A DNA stretch of 64,000 nt from Blepharisma stoltei. Lineage: Eukaryota; Ciliophora; Heterotrichea; Heterotrichida; Blepharismidae. Shown here in pieces: positions 22,780 through 35,293 of the stretch (its first letter is position 1; every line of letters starts with the position of its first letter). The stretch lies in the NCBI GenBank assembly GCA_914767885.1, contig CAJZBQ010000058.1:62001-126000 (forward strand), given 5' to 3'. The notes under the pieces were generated by a model. That model did not search any database, was not told the DNA's origin, and worked only from the letters and a program-made list of their open reading frames with translations. A program made the translations under genes and the position numbers.

Positions 22780-23476
22780 CCCCTTTATAGATTTCTTTAT
22801 CGAGCAAAATGCACTGGATTATTGAACGACCAAAAGAGACTCTATTAAAGGAATGGGCTGGATATCTATATTAGGAAGTGCTAAAAAGTGACATGTCAAA
22901 AAATGGTGACAAGTCTGAAAAAAGTTGACAAGTAAGCGCGCCAATTTTTAAAATGGATTTATTATTACAATAATTTAAAACAAGATATTTTAATTTTAAT
23001 CAATATTTAATTATGCTAAGTGCTTCTCATATGAGTCGATAAGAACTTTGTATATATTTAAAATCACAAGCCACGCACTTTGCAAATTATAGCTCTAGTC
23101 TTCATATATAAATTAGCATAAAATAAAGAAATTCTATCGAGCCGGAAAATGCACATTGAGTTCCAAGTTTTTGATTTTTACAGCTATTATTAAATTTAAA
23201 TATATATCAATCAAAATATTTAAAGCCAATATATAATGTGCTATTATATCTTCTGTCTAATTGGGTATCTTAAGTTTTAAATTATTGTAATAATAAATCC
23301 ATTTTAAAAATTGGCGCGCTTACTTGTCAACTTTTTTCAGACTTGTCACCATTTTTTGACATGTCACTTTTTAGCACTTCCTGATATAGATATCCAGCCC
23401 ATTCCTTTTAATAGAGTCTCACTTGGTCGTTCAATAATCCAGTACATTTTGCTCGACAAAGAAATCTATAAAGGGA
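22780..23476. mobile_element. Element with ~200-bp terminal inverted repeats, 697 bp
   Basis: Arms 22780-22980 and 23275-23476 are almost perfect inverted repeats (outer end ACCCCTTTATAGATTTCTTT; inner blocks GTGACATGTCAAAAAATGG and AAGTAAGCGCGCCAATTTTT), around a 294-bp AT-rich spacer with no ORF. TA dinucleotides flank both ends. The termini differ from the ACTCCC MITEs, so this is a separate non-autonomous family. Confidence 0.88.
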
Positions 23477-24775
23477 TATAAGCTATAAATTTAAAAAGGA
23501 AAAACGAAAATTAGGTTATTTACCATAATATTTTATCTTTAAGCTAAGATTTTAAGGCTGCTATGCAAATACAGGTTTTCTGCTGCTTTAATTAAAGATT
23601 GCCTGCCAACAGTAAAAAATTGAGAAAATTGCCTTCCATAATTTTTAGCCAACAGGGATAGCAAAAGATCATTGGCATTTTAAATTTTAACTAAAATTTT
23701 TTAATTTAGGAATTCTTATGGCTTAATAGGGATACAATGACGATAGGGATTTCTGATGGCATATAAACAGAGTTATTTAATATATAGCCATTTGCCTTAT
23801 CAAATGATCCGACAATCAAGCCTTTATTTTGAAAAATAAATCCATTACTCTTCGCTGACTAGTGAGAAATTTTGTAATTAAATAGTTTACTATATAATAT
23901 TTTCATATTTAATCAATAATTATTTAATTAATTGGTATTTCTGAATATAAAAACATTAAAAAAAATGCTCATGATATTTTCTCATTCCTAGGGGATTTAG
24001 CATTGTTCTATTTACAGAAGCTAGAATTCACCTATCAAAATGGTGGAAAATTTAAAGAGGACTTACAAGGGATACAATTCAATAAATCTTATATTAAGCC
24101 GAGCCATGACCTATTCTCTTTTTCTTATGAATTTCTATGCATTTCTATGACATATTGAAAAAGCTTAGTTAAATGAAATCTTTTTTGCCAAGGGGCCAGG
24201 AGAGCTTTTACAGGGATTTATAGCTTTTTCTAATAAGGCTTAAATATATGATGCTTTGGCTTTATCTATCAACGAAATTTAAGAAATTAATTTCTTTGGA
24301 TTTCTCTCCTTTTTTATAAGCCATAGCATATTTCTTAATACTCATTCTCAATATATGAGACAATGGTACAGATTTATTTCTTGGCTATGAAATAAATATC
24401 CTTGGCTGCATTAAATTCTCAGACTTTTCTTTCTCAAATTAATTCATATAAATAAATTAAAGTTATTATTGGTGTTGAGTTATCTTGATCAGTATTTCCC
24501 TTTATTAAATTAAAGCAGGATTTTTACGATTATCTTGCTTAGAGATGATCTTAGTATTATAAATATGTAGCAAAATGCCTGAAAGATATTGGGTATAACA
24601 AAGTTTGAATTCTAAAAAATAGTTGATAATATCCTAATAATCCAATATTTTATTGAATTTCAGCATAAAATTCCCAATTTCTTTATATAAAAAAAATTAA
24701 AAACCCTTGGGCAATAGACCTAAGCTGCCAAATTCCATTTTTTCTAACGCATTTTAAAAATTCGTTAAACATAAA
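23477..24775. other. Intergenic, nothing recognised
   Basis: About 1.3 kb of AT-rich DNA with stops in all frames. I could not support any gene or element. Confidence 0.45.
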
Positions 24776-25120
24776 ATGGATCCTGATGAGTCAATCCTGA
24801 ATATGAGCTTTCACATAAGGCATTCAAGCAAAGTTATGCAGCAAATTACCAATAAATACAGAAAAGAAAGGCAAACTGAAAAACGACCCAGCAACTCGCA
24901 AAAGCAGTATATGAAATTATTAGTGGATGTATGAAAAACGTTGCCTGATGAAGAAAAGCCGAATTATCAAGCACTGTCTGGAATTAACCAAAAGAAAAAG
25001 CCAAAGGACTTTAACTCTTCATCAAGCCCAAATAAAACTATAAGGAATTGTCCTAAAGAGAACATAAATGAACTCAATAATGACACTCATGCATTTCACA
25101 GGTCAAACACTGGTAAATAA
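24776..25120 (+). CDS. Small Lys/Ser/Asn-rich protein of unknown function (114 aa)
   Basis: Starts MDPDESILNMSFHIRHSSKV and ends NDTHAFHRSNTGK. One in-frame TGA (24931-24933) is Trp (LLVDVWKTLPDEE). Low-complexity, hydrophilic and probably disordered. It converges with the coiled-coil gene, only 12 bp separating the two stops. No family recognised. Confidence 0.6.
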
Positions 25121-25132
25121 TAATTATTAATG

Positions 25133-25573
25133 CTATATGAATTTCAAGCTTGATAGTAGCTCAGCACGCTGCTTTGCAGTTTTTATTTTCATTTCTGCGA
25201 TTTCTTTTGAAAATTTGGAGTTAAAAGACCGCAGCTGGTCTTCAAGCTCTTTTTTCCTTTTTCTGGCGATTTCTAGCCTTAATTCAAGATTTTCATTGGT
25301 GTCTTGTTGTTCATTTCTTATGCCGTGGTCAGCTTTTCTTATATCAAGATTCAGCTGCTCTTGTCTGTCTTCTAGAAACGACAGTTCTTGACGAAGGAAA
25401 TGGATTCTTTCTCTTTGAAGCTCGAGGACTGTCAGGACCAAGGCTAAGTCTTCAAATTCTTGGCATTGGGCTTGTCTGTGCAGCTGTGTGAATTGCTTTT
25501 TAAGAGTTCTATTTTCTTGTAGCAAATGATTATTTTCGGCTTGGGTTAAGGTTAAAGGATGCTTTGGGATCAT
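25133..25573 (-). CDS. Coiled-coil protein of unknown function (146 aa)
   Basis: Single exon, MIPKHPLTLTQAENNHLLQE at the start. Predicted to be a nearly continuous coiled coil (LVLTVLELQRERIHFLRQEL, LELRLEIARKRKKELEDQLR). No introns or IESs. No family recognised. Confidence 0.7.
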   Translation of the reverse strand: MIPKHPLTLTQAENNHLLQENRTLKKQFTQLHRQAQCQEFEDLALVLTVLELQRERIHFLRQELSFLEDRQEQLNLDIRKADHGIRNEQQDTNENLELRLEIARKRKKELEDQLRSFNSKFSKEIAEMKIKTAKQRAELLSSLKFI

Positions 25574-25910
25574 TTTTGTTTTAAAATATTACACTTTATG
25601 CAAAATAGCATTATTTTATGAAAATGTCTGAAAATATTTATTTAAATTATATTTTACTGTAAAATGATCAAATTACTTTTCTATATATAGAAAACACATG
25701 TAAATAATATAATATTTAGCTTAAAAAATTACAATTTTTCTTTATTAATTCTGCTTAATTATAAACCTATTTCTGAGAAATTTAATTGAATTAATAATTA
25801 GAAATTCTAGCACTGTTAATACTAGGATCTTATCTTACATCAAGTATTCAATTTTCATTAATTTCCGTAAATAGGGTAAAAATACCTTAACGGACATTAC
25901 GTATCTAGCA
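25574..25910. other. Intergenic, nothing recognised
   Basis: AT-rich spacer between divergent genes; probably holds both promoters, but no motif can be defended. Confidence 0.4.
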
Positions 25911-26819
25911 ATGCAAAAATCTCATACATGTGAGCCTACAATTGAAGAAGGTTGGAAAATATGCCAAGACTGTGGGATTTATCTCCCAGCATCAAAAAAT
26001 CAGTGCTTTCGAGAAAATAATCCTACATGCATCAAAATCTCTCATCAATCGCTATTAAAAAATTACCGAGAAAACTCAGACTATAACCGAGGGTTTAACC
26101 CAAGTGCTACTTATCTTAAAGTAATTATTATTTAGTACAGAAAAATCTTGATTGACTGAATATGTGAAGTAGGGGAATCACTGCATCTTTCTCTTTTAAC
26201 TATACAAACTGCAGCCTCTCTATATGACTCTTTACTATCCACAAAGGAATTCTCAAAACCTCTCCTTCAGCCTATAGGTCTTATTGCTTTACTTGTAGCC
26301 GCTAAATCAGAAGAAGGCGACGAAAATGTGCCGAGATTCCACCAGTTAGTAAGATTCACACAAAATTCAGTAGCTACCTTAAAAAGACTTGAGCTGGAAC
26401 TCCTAACAACCCTTAAATGGCAAATTGTGGTGGTTACCCCACTTCATTTTATATATTTCTATACTTCTCATGGCGTTGTTTTTATCAATGATGCTATAGG
26501 AGCGAGTAGAGTTAACGAAAGAACTGCTTCATATGTAAGAAAATATGCTGAATTTTTCGCTGATTTAGCATTGCAGGAACATGAGTTTATACAATTTTCT
26601 GCTGAAAATATTGCCTGTGCTTGCATTGCAGGGGCCAGAAAAGTGGTAGGGATTTTTAATATTTGGCCGGCAGAGCTAGAAGAAATGACTGGGAAAAAGC
26701 TGGAAAATACGTGCTTTGGGAAGCTGTGGAAAAATTACCAGGAAAGTTTTGTGGCGGATGGAAATTCGAAGGTGAAGCAGTCGAAAGAAAATAAAGAAAA
26801 TGTAAGAAAAAATGTATAA
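25911..26819 (+). CDS. Cyclin-box protein (297 aa)
   Basis: Cyclins activate CDKs. The cyclin box starts at the conserved YRKILIDWICEVGESLHLSL (compare R-x-x-L-x-D-W of cyclin A/B), continues LTIQTAASLYDSLL, and PIGLIALLVAAKSEE (the LxLxxxCxxxAxKxEE helix). Then LELELLTTLKWQI...TPLHFI fits the helix before the second fold. The conserved Trp is encoded by TGA. A small zinc-ribbon-like motif (CEPTIEEGWKICQDCG) lies at the N-terminus, unusual for a cyclin. A 15-nt intron at 26121-26135 removes a false stop. Cyclin class not determined. Confidence 0.85.
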
Positions 26820-26867
26820 TTAGGGTGAGAAATTTTTTATATAAAAAAGGTTTATAGTGTTTATCTA

Positions 26868-27244
26868 ACTCCCCCCTCTCCGTGAGTGAAAAAAAACTAT
26901 TAGAAAAATCCCTATTTTTTGCCCAAAAACCCACCCTTCCGTGAGTGAACAAAATTTTTTTAATAGAAAATTTTTTATGGAAAAAAATTTGATATATAAA
27001 TGATAATTAGTATAATGAACTTTAGAGCTAATTCTGTTTAATTTTAAACGAATTGCTTTTTAAAACATAAATTTTATAAATTAAATTAATATTTGCTTTC
27101 CAATTTTTGCGAATTAGGATTTTTTTAAATTTCGAGGAAAAAAAATTTTATTAAATTTATATATAAATTTTTTTTAAAAAAAAAAAATTACCCCCCTCCG
27201 TGAGTGAACAAAATTTTTTTGTTCACTCACAGAGGGGGGGGGAG
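26868..27244. mobile_element. F2-type MITE, intergenic, 377 bp
   Basis: TA at 26866-26867 and 27245-27246. Two direct copies of CTCCGTGAGTGAACAAAA-like motif at the left end, a third direct copy facing an inverted one (hairpin) at the right end. The internal AT-rich body matches those at 20164, 41832 and 63391. Confidence 0.9.
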
Positions 27245-27352
27245 TAAGAGACAAATATTTTGGATTTATAATATATTACAATCATTATTTATCTAGCAAT
27301 AAGATAAAGCGTGCTAAATAATTATAGAAAATTATTAAAAAAATATAAGCTA

Positions 27353-27924
27353 ACTCCCCCCCAATCCTTGATCGAACGATTGACTGTAAAAATTCCTAAA
27401 AATTGGGGAAATTAACCCCCATCCTTGATCGAACGATTTTCATATCATGCAAATTTTTTTATATATATAAAAATATATTATTTATCAAAAGCTTGGGAAG
27501 ATGTACATAATGAAGTTTTTTCAGAGGCTTTGAGACGACAGAAAGCTGCGGAATCAACCTTCCGAAGTGATTTAGTCATTAACAAATGCTTAAAAACTCA
27601 ATAATCTAATAAAATACAGATTTTTTAAAATTTTTTTAAAAAAAAAATTAATTTAATAAGGAACAAATTAAAATTTATACAATTTAAAGGGTAACTAATA
27701 AATCAAAATATTAAAAATTGGTAATTTATGAAACAAATTAAATTTTTTGCTGTAAAAATAATTATTAAATATTCTTAACCCTCTTATTTAAAAGTAAATA
27801 AAACAAAATATCTATATATATTTTTTATTTTATATATAAATTTTTTTTCCCCCGAAAAATTTTTTTTTAACCCCCATCCTTGATCGAACGATGGCGAGTC
27901 GTTCGATCAAGGATGGGGGGGGAG
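27353..27924 (+). mobile_element. F3-type MITE (pogo derivative), 572 bp
   Basis: TA at 27351-27352 and 27925-27926. Motif CCTTGATCGAACGAT occurs four times: two direct at left, then a hairpin pair at right, the same plan as F1 and F2. Near 27489-27603 is a broken reading frame beginning KAWEDVHNEV, similar to the end of pogo/Tigger transposases, here with a frameshift. Confidence 0.85.
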
Positions 27925-28196
27925 TAAGCGGTTTCTTGATTTTTTAAATTTTATTGACCTTGTCTTTACACGGCAATTATTTTTATTGAATTCTTTTTTT
28001 GGGCCTACATTTTTATTTAACATATTTTTTTAGCCTAAAAAAAAATAGTCGTCACGAAATAAGCGTCGTGTGAAGGAATCTTTATTGACCCATAATTTTC
28101 AGCCCATTTAAAACTCTTTTTATTTAGTCCCATATAATCCCTCCACTTCTTTTTCAATTTGCTAAATTCATTTTAACTTTCACTTCGTTTAAAATA
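27925..28196. other. Intergenic spacer
   Basis: AT-rich sequence upstream of the TTLL gene; nothing recognised. Confidence 0.4.
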
Positions 28197-31100
28197 ATGA
28201 AAAAGAAAAGAGCAAGTTTTGAAGAAAAGTTACCTATGATTTTAGAATATCTCAACAATAAACTCCCTGACACTGCTTATCAATATCCTTTGGTAATTTC
28301 TCTGCCCAAGAAGAATCAATTAAGATATGCTGGAAATTCCAATAAAAATCCTATGAAGAAATTATTGATTGAAAGCACCCCAATGATACCTTTCATAGAG
28401 TCGATGCCAGATGACTATAGTAATGAAGATGATTCATTATATACTGTATTTATTTAAATAAGGAATTATTATATAAAAATAGGATTTATTATAGAAATTA
28501 AGAATACTTTAAATGCTCCGATATGATTAGCTTTGATAGAGAATCTTTCGCGTCATTATCATATGAAGAACGATATCTCCCTGATATTCCGATTATGAAA
28601 TCAACGAAACCAAAAGCTATTGAATCATCTTATAAGCCTTATCAAATAGAGCCAATTATTGACTCAAAAATAAGCAAAATAAAACCAAAAACAGCGACAA
28701 ATTGATTTTATCCTTCACCTAGAGAGATTTCGCCAGCTTCAAAAAATAGTTTAAATGAAAAATCAAAGCCTCCAATCTCCAATGACTCAAGCTGCAAGTC
28801 AGTGCTTCGCAAGCGAAAAATGAAAGCTAGACCTTGCTCAGGTCACCCGATCGCTACAAAAAATACCCCCTCAAAGCCTGAGCCCTTATCTATTGCAAAT
28901 GATATACAAATTAAATCTGGCCCAATTTTAAAGGACCTTGAAAAAAATGTGGTCCGCTCACAAAGCCCAAATATCCCAGCTAATCCTCAGCCAGCTATAA
29001 AAAAAAGGTCTTTACCTAGAGAAACTCCAGTTATTTTTGACCCCAACCAAAAACGACGACCTTTAATGAGCGGCGCTTTAACAGATAAAGCTGATAAGCA
29101 CAGAGAAAATAATCTTGACATTCTCCTTATGAACAAAAATAATTATGATCTCAAATTATTTATGCAGGAATATAACAGACGCCAAGGCCTGCCTGAAGGC
29201 TCTAAAATTTTTATAGTAACAGGACAGTTCGAATTTATTAGAAGAGAGCTTAAAGCTAGAGGTTGAATAGAAAACAAACAAAGCACGTCGCAGGCATTTC
29301 ATTTGAAATGAATTTACAGTGACACAGATAATGATTATAAAGTGCTGAGACCTGGACAATTAATTAACCATTTTAACAACAATAGAGAACTGACCACAAA
29401 AAGTGGGCTATTAAAGAATTTGAGGAATTTTTGTGAAAATAATGTAAATATTGATACCTTTTTCCCAAGGTGTTATGATCTAGGAGATAATGTCCAAATA
29501 AAAGAATTTATACAGGATTATCAAAATACGGCGATAATAAACATTGTTAAAAAACATGCAGATTTTTTTCAGTCAGACTATGATTTGCAGCCTGTTAATT
29601 TGCGGTTGTTAAGCTTGGCTATTCAGCATACACAAATGATAGTTGGCAATATTTTTGATCAATGTGAAAAAATTCATGATGTAGTAAATAATAACTCCCC
29701 TTTGCAGGAAACAAGATTATTTGCTCTTTAACGATAGGGTTAATTTTTCTTAAAAAATCTAAATTAATAATTTAGGGTTCAAGCTAAACTTAATGAATTT
29801 AATATTAGAATCATTATCAAAATATTTTACAAAAAATATTATCGTTTTAATTTCCCCAAAATCGTTGGATTTTCCCTAGTCTTGCTTTTTAATAAGGGAG
29901 TGAGGATTTTAACTATAATAGCTATATCAAGGATGAGGATATGAAAAGCTTATTGGAGTATAGTGATTTCGACTTTCCTATAAAAATACAGCCTGAAACA
30001 TGGGATTATCCTAACAAAGAATTGGTTCAAACTTGTATTGAGCTGAAAAACACAATTTTAAAAATTTTGCCTCAAGCGGAAATGGAAGGTGTAAAAAATA
30101 TTTGAATTATTAAACCTGGGCAAAATGCAAGAGGGTCTGGGGTTAGATGTGTGCATGGGCTTCAAGAAATTTTGGATTGTGGTAAACAAATGCAGTCACG
30201 TATAGTGCAGAAATACGTGGAAAAGCCATTTCTTATCCCTACAAGCTCAGGGCTATGCAAATTTGATATAAGGCAGTGAGCACTGGTTACAAGTTTTTCA
30301 CCTCTTACTATATATTTTTTTAATTCTTGCTATTTGAGATTATGCCAGCAAGCTTATAATTTGGATACATTAGACGCATATACTCATTTAGCTAACTATT
30401 CTTTGCAAAAAAATGTCGCGAAAGCCCAAGAAGACACTGTTTGGAGACTTTCTCAATTTATATATCTATTTATTATATTTAAGCTTATTGCTACTAATCT
30501 ATATACTCTATTTTAATAGAAAATATAAATTCCCCTGCCAGGTTTTATTTATTTTATTTTTCTACCTGTATAGAATATTTGTCATCTAAAGATATTTCTT
30601 GAGATGAAGCAGTCTTACCAAAAATCCACAGCATTATCACAAGAACTCTTCAAGCAGTTTCTGATAATATTGATACGCGGCCTGAGTGTTTTGAGCTCTA
30701 CGGGTTTGATGTCATGTTAGACGAAAAATTAACCCCATGGCTACTAGAAACCAATTTAAGCCCAGCTTGTGCAGAAAGGACTGAGTGGCTTTCAAATATG
30801 CTTAACGCAATGGGGAAAGGACTATTTGATATTGTCATAGATGGAGCTGGAAATGATGACCCTTTATATTCACAGGATTTGAAGCAGCAGAAAAAAATAT
30901 ATGGAAATTCTCTTGAATGGGTTTTGATATATAAAGGACTAGAAATTCCATCTGATATTGACCCGCTGAATTGCAATTTAGAAGTATGTGGGACAAAATT
31001 CAATGTTAAAAGGGAAAGAAAAATTGAAAGAAGAATTCAGGTAGAAAAGGCAGCGCTGGTTATACAGAGAGAGACAAGGAAATTTTTAATTAAGGTAAGG

Positions 31101-32814
31101 GCTGAAAGGGCAATGGAGCTAAAAAACTCTTTAATTGTTCAGCATTTTCTTATCCGTTATAAAGGTAATTTTAATAAAAAAATTTTAATCTTATAAAAAT
31201 AATACAAAAATTAATTTTATATAGAGGAAGTTAGAAGGAAGTTTGCTTATATGAGCTTGGCGAAACAAATTTTAATAGTTTCTGCTATTAAAATACAATG
31301 CATTTATAGAGGATATAAAGCAAAAAAAATTGCAAAAGAATTAAGAAAAATAAGAGCTATAAGGCATATTCAAGCCATGATGAGAGGTTGGAAGTCAAGA
31401 GAAAATTTTAAAGAAAGAAAAACAGCCAAAGCAATTCTTCGGCTACAAAGAGGATTGAGGAGAAAATTTGCCTCTCTAGAAATAAATCGAGCTAAATACT
31501 ATCTTCAACAGATATCATTTATACAGCGTATGTGGAAGCGAAGATTTCGCTTACTCCTCCGTGAGCAACAAAACCATTGGAAAAATCCATATTTTACGAG
31601 TAAAAACCCACCCTCTGTAGGCAAAAATTTTTTTATAAAAAATATTTTGAGATCAGTGATAATCATTATAAAATCTCGAGCTATTTTCGTTGAAATTTAA
31701 ATAATTTTCATTTTAAAACATAAACTAATATCATTTTTAGTCTTTAATGCTTGCAACAGTTTTTTTTTTAATTTAGAAAAAATTTATATATAAATTTAAA
31801 AAAAAATACCCTCTCTATGAGTGAACAAAATTATTTTGGTCGATAGGAGGACGAAAGTTATTAAACAAAAAAGCAATTATGATACAAAAATTATACAGAG
31901 GATATTTAGGGAGAAAAATTTATTTTCGAGAAAAACATTTCCAGTCTATAATTATTACTATCCAAATTTCTATAAGAACTTTATTAGCCAAACATCATTT
32001 GAAACACATAAAAGTCGCTAGAGCATCCTCAATTATTTCTAAATTTGAATTTCAACGAAAAAACCTATCATGCATGGTATATTACAAAACCAATTCAGCT
32101 GCCCTAACAATCCAAAAACACATCAGGCGCTTTTTTGCACAAAAACTACTTGCTAATCTTAAAAACGAAAAAAAGATGCTTGTAAATGCTATCATGCTCA
32201 TCCAAAAACATCTTCGAGGCAAAAAATCCCGCTTACAATATGAGAAAATCATAAGAAATAGAGCAGCCACAACAATTCAAAAATACATAAGAGGCCTCCA
32301 AGCAAGAGACTACTACAAAATCCTAAAACTTGTCAACAAATCGGCAATTATTATCCAAAAATATTACAGAGCTTATAGGGCACGACGAAAATTCCAAATG
32401 ATGAAAAGAATCCAAAAGCAAGAGCATGAAAGAAGAAAAAGACTAGCAAAAATAAAAAAAGAACAAGAAGTAAGAGCAATAAAAGCATCAGAGAGGCTTT
32501 ATAGTGGTAAGCATGGGCCTGAAATTCAGCAGAAAATTAAATCAAAAACGACAGAAAATTTTTTTGATGAAAAATTAAGTTTGAAAAAAGAAGAAACAAA
32601 AGTCAGCAAAGTCAGGGATTCAGTGGATGGAGAAGTAATTAATGCAAAACCTTTAAAAGGCCAATGGGCTAGCACCAAAACTGTGGCAAGTTTTGTTAAA
32701 GAAGAGCAGCTGTATTATAGGTCTGACTATATCGAGAAAAAACCTGAAAAACAAAAACTAAGCAAAAGGTTTAAAAAATTTTCTCCTTATGAGCAAGAAC
32801 TCCTTCGACAGTAA
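28197..32814 (+). CDS. Tubulin tyrosine ligase-like enzyme (TTLL3/8 glycylase type) with C-terminal IQ array (about 1290 aa)
   Basis: TTLL3/8-type enzymes add glycine to tubulin tails and act on ciliary axonemes. A ~250-residue Lys/Pro-rich N-terminal region precedes the TTL domain. TTLL3-type blocks are IFIVTGQFEFIRRELKARGW, YKVLRPGQLINHF, LTTKSGLLKNLRNF and FFPRCYDLGD. The ATP-grasp core has IWIIKPGQNARGSGV, KFDIRQWALV, LANYSLQKN and the metal-binding LLETNLSPAC. The C-terminal ~400 residues carry at least seven IQ-like motifs (AIKIQCIYRGYKAKK, AIMIQKLYRGYLGRK, ATTIQKYIRGLQARD), so calmodulin binding is likely. Five IESs were found and no spliceosomal intron. Glycylase rather than glutamylase is inferred from similarity only. 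Confidence 0.9.
28453..28511. other. IES in TTLL gene, 59 bp
   Basis: TTTA repeats; TA at 28451-28452 and 28510-28511. Removal joins LYTVF to KCSDMISF in frame. Confidence 0.75.
29694..29911. mobile_element. MITE-derived IES in TTLL gene, 218 bp
   Basis: TA at 29692-29693 and 29910-29911 (repeat TAAC), giving VVNNNYNSYIKDEDM. MITE-like ends ACTCCCCTTTG and AAGGGAGT are visible; the right TIR is flanked by TGA and lies inside the cut site. Confidence 0.75.
30463..30572. other. IES in TTLL gene, 110 bp
   Basis: TA at 30461-30462 and 30571-30572; joins WRLSQFI to EYLSSKDISW in the TTL domain, in frame. Confidence 0.85.
31160..31219. other. IES in TTLL gene, 60 bp
   Basis: TATA direct repeats (31158-31161 and 31218-31221). 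Removal gives FLIRYIEEVRRKF, continuing the first IQ helix. Confidence 0.8.
31554..31845. mobile_element. Decayed F2-type MITE acting as IES in the IQ region, about 292 bp
   Basis: Left TA 31552-31553 followed by CTCCTCCGTGAGCAACAAAA. The right end is worn; TA at 31844-31845 or 31859-31860 both restore the IQ-array frame, so the exact boundary is open. Confidence 0.7.
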
Positions 32815-32915
32815 TTCTCTATAATTTTTACCATAAAATATTCCAAAACCCAAGAAAAAATAAATGAAAGCTCCCTAATTTTATTTTAAATCTTATATAT
32901 CCCAATCCTATTAAT

Positions 32916-35147
32916 TTAGAAATTAGTTTTAATAAATCCTTGATGCAAGCAGATATTTATAATCATCAACAAAAACGTCAAAAAGCTCCCAAGTAGCATC
33001 ATTGCAAATACAATCATCAAGCTCGGCATCGCATTATGGCAAACTGCTCTTTCCATATCTTGATACTCCCCATATAAATACCCACACACCAAATGGTTAT
33101 AAACTCCTTGATTTTCCCCAAAAATTTCATCCATAAGAGAAGCTATATCGTTTCCAAAATAATTATTTACGGCTTGGGCCATACCAGCTGTATTGTCTAC
33201 AAGTTCAGTAATTTTACCAGTTACCACCGCAAATGCTGTATTAATATTGTTGAACTTTGTCGTTGTGTCCTGCATAAAAGCACTAAAGCTGGTCTGGTAC
33301 TGAATAATGGCGTTAGGAATTGTATTGAATGGTGCTGGGATATTTGCACACACTAATTTTCCATCATAGCGGTTAGTCAAAAGATTACTACTCCACTCTG
33401 GAATTACTAAGCAGGAAGGGGTGCCTACATTTGAATTTGGAGATGTCGCCGAAATATAGACATAGCCTACTGGACAATTGGCTAAAGAAGTGACAAATCT
33501 GTCCATAACAGTGCTGGTGCATGTAGATGTCCGCTGATAAGACGAAGCATTAGAATAGTCACTGTAAAGGTTAAGCTGAGACAAACAGTAATCAGGGGTT
33601 TGATTATTTTTTACTGTCTTTGCAGCAACATTTTGGAAACTGAGGGCTTGGTTTATCTATTTAAAAAATACAGCGTTTTGGTTAGCTGTCACAGAGGTGA
33701 AGTTTGATAAATAAGCTAAGCTGGAGTTAAGCTCAAGAAAAGTTTTATAATCAGCTTGCATTTGAGCAGCAAAAAATAAAGTTGTCGTAATATCAGTATA
33801 GTTTGCAAGGTTGGGGTCGCCATTTAAGCACTCATTAACTGATCCTGCGCTGTCTCTTGGAACTGCGATGTTATATTTATCTATATAATTTTTACTCAAG
33901 CCTTCAGTTGTAGGAAGATCTTCAGAAAACCTGCAAAAATCATTGGATGAGATACCAACTGCAATTACATATAAAAGTGCAAGGAGCCCAATGACAGAAA
34001 ATAGTCCCATAAATCCCCAAAACCCAAACATTGCTTTGGCGTATCTTCTTCTGTTCATCATTATTATATAGACTACCAAACTAATTCCTCCAAGTAAAGT
34101 CCACCCAATAAGAACAGTTAAAAAGCTTGTGGCAAGCCAAATGTCTCTCACCTCATCGTCATGCTCTCTTATCCATTTGTGGACGTTCTTTTCCATCAAT
34201 TTTGTTCCGTTTTTAAATGCTGTTAGTTTTTCTAAGGCAAGTTTAAGCTCATTTACAGTATTAGGAACATTCGTAACTTCTGTCGTTGTAATGGTGTTTA
34301 GATCATTGTAAACACTTAATAAAGGAACTATTTTTTGGTTAATTTGTAGGTTTATCACTCCTGTATACGAATAAGTTGTCGTTGGAGGCCCAAGATTTGA
34401 AGTATAATCAGTAGCTATTGTAGTTCCTGAATACTGAGGGTTTGGATTTGCAACTTGGCTATATAATTCTTACATATTTGAATAGGAGTTATAGTAATTT
34501 AAGAGTGCATTGTAGACTGGAGAAGTTCCTAAGGTCAAACTTGGCCATGCTTGATTATTCCACAGGGTATTTGTAGAGGTTATATATTGTTGTTGCATGT
34601 TTTCCATAATATTCCCTGTATTTGTCACTGCTCGGTTAAGTCCAATCCAATTAGAATCTTCATACCCATTTAGCAAAGAATGAGGCATTCTTGATGTTCC
34701 ACATTGAATCTGTTCCCAGGACTGATAGGCGTAGTCAGCGTATAATACAACTAATGCACAGCTCACTACCGCTCCTAATGTAAAGATTATTGAAGAGGCC
34801 AAGCAAGTTCTTCTTACTGATGTAAGCGTGGGAAAGTTTTTGCACAAATTTCAGTTAAATATCCTATAAAGAATTGCAATGACCCAAATTACAAAAACAA
34901 CTGCTGCAATAGTTAGCCAAGGGAGCGCAAAATCTATTAAATCCTTCTCATAGTCATGCCAATTATAGCTATCACTTCCAGTCATAACTTTTTCAAGATG
35001 ATTCTAAATAGTGTTTACGCTATTTGTGGAGATGTCTTTAAAAAATTTTTTTGAGTCAGAATAATAGTCAACGTCCATCAGCTTTTTAAACCTAATGTTG
35101 TGACAATATTCCAGCGTGTCGCCAAAACTATCGTCTACCATATCCAT
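32916..35147 (-). CDS. Five-span (pentaspan) membrane protein, prominin/tweety-like topology (728 aa)
   Basis: Five hydrophobic segments are visible: FALPWLTIAAVVFVIWVIAI, IIFTLGAVVSCALVVLY, IWLATSFLTVLIGWTLLGGI with ISLVVYIIMM, MGLFSVIGLLALLYVIAV, and MIVFAMMLLGSFLTFLLMII. Two long hydrophilic loops rich in N, S and T, with several N-x-S/T sites, lie between TM2/TM3 and TM4/TM5. The spacing is that of prominin (CD133), a protein of membrane protrusions and cilia; tweety channels have a related layout. Sequence identity is too weak for a firm family call. Three 15-nt introns: 35004-35018, 34459-34473, 33657-33671. No IES found. Confidence 0.7.
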
Positions 35148-35293
35148 TTTTTAATTTCAACACATTTACAGCTTGTGATAAAAATATAAGGAAATTGTAA
35201 ACTTGAGAGTTAATTTGTGTTATGTTAATTATTACAAGAAATTTGAAAAAAATTATAGCAATCTTGTGTTGTTTTTATAAATAAATTTGAGTA
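35148..35293. other. Intergenic spacer
   Basis: AT-rich region between the pentaspan gene and a MITE; nothing recognised. Confidence 0.4.
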
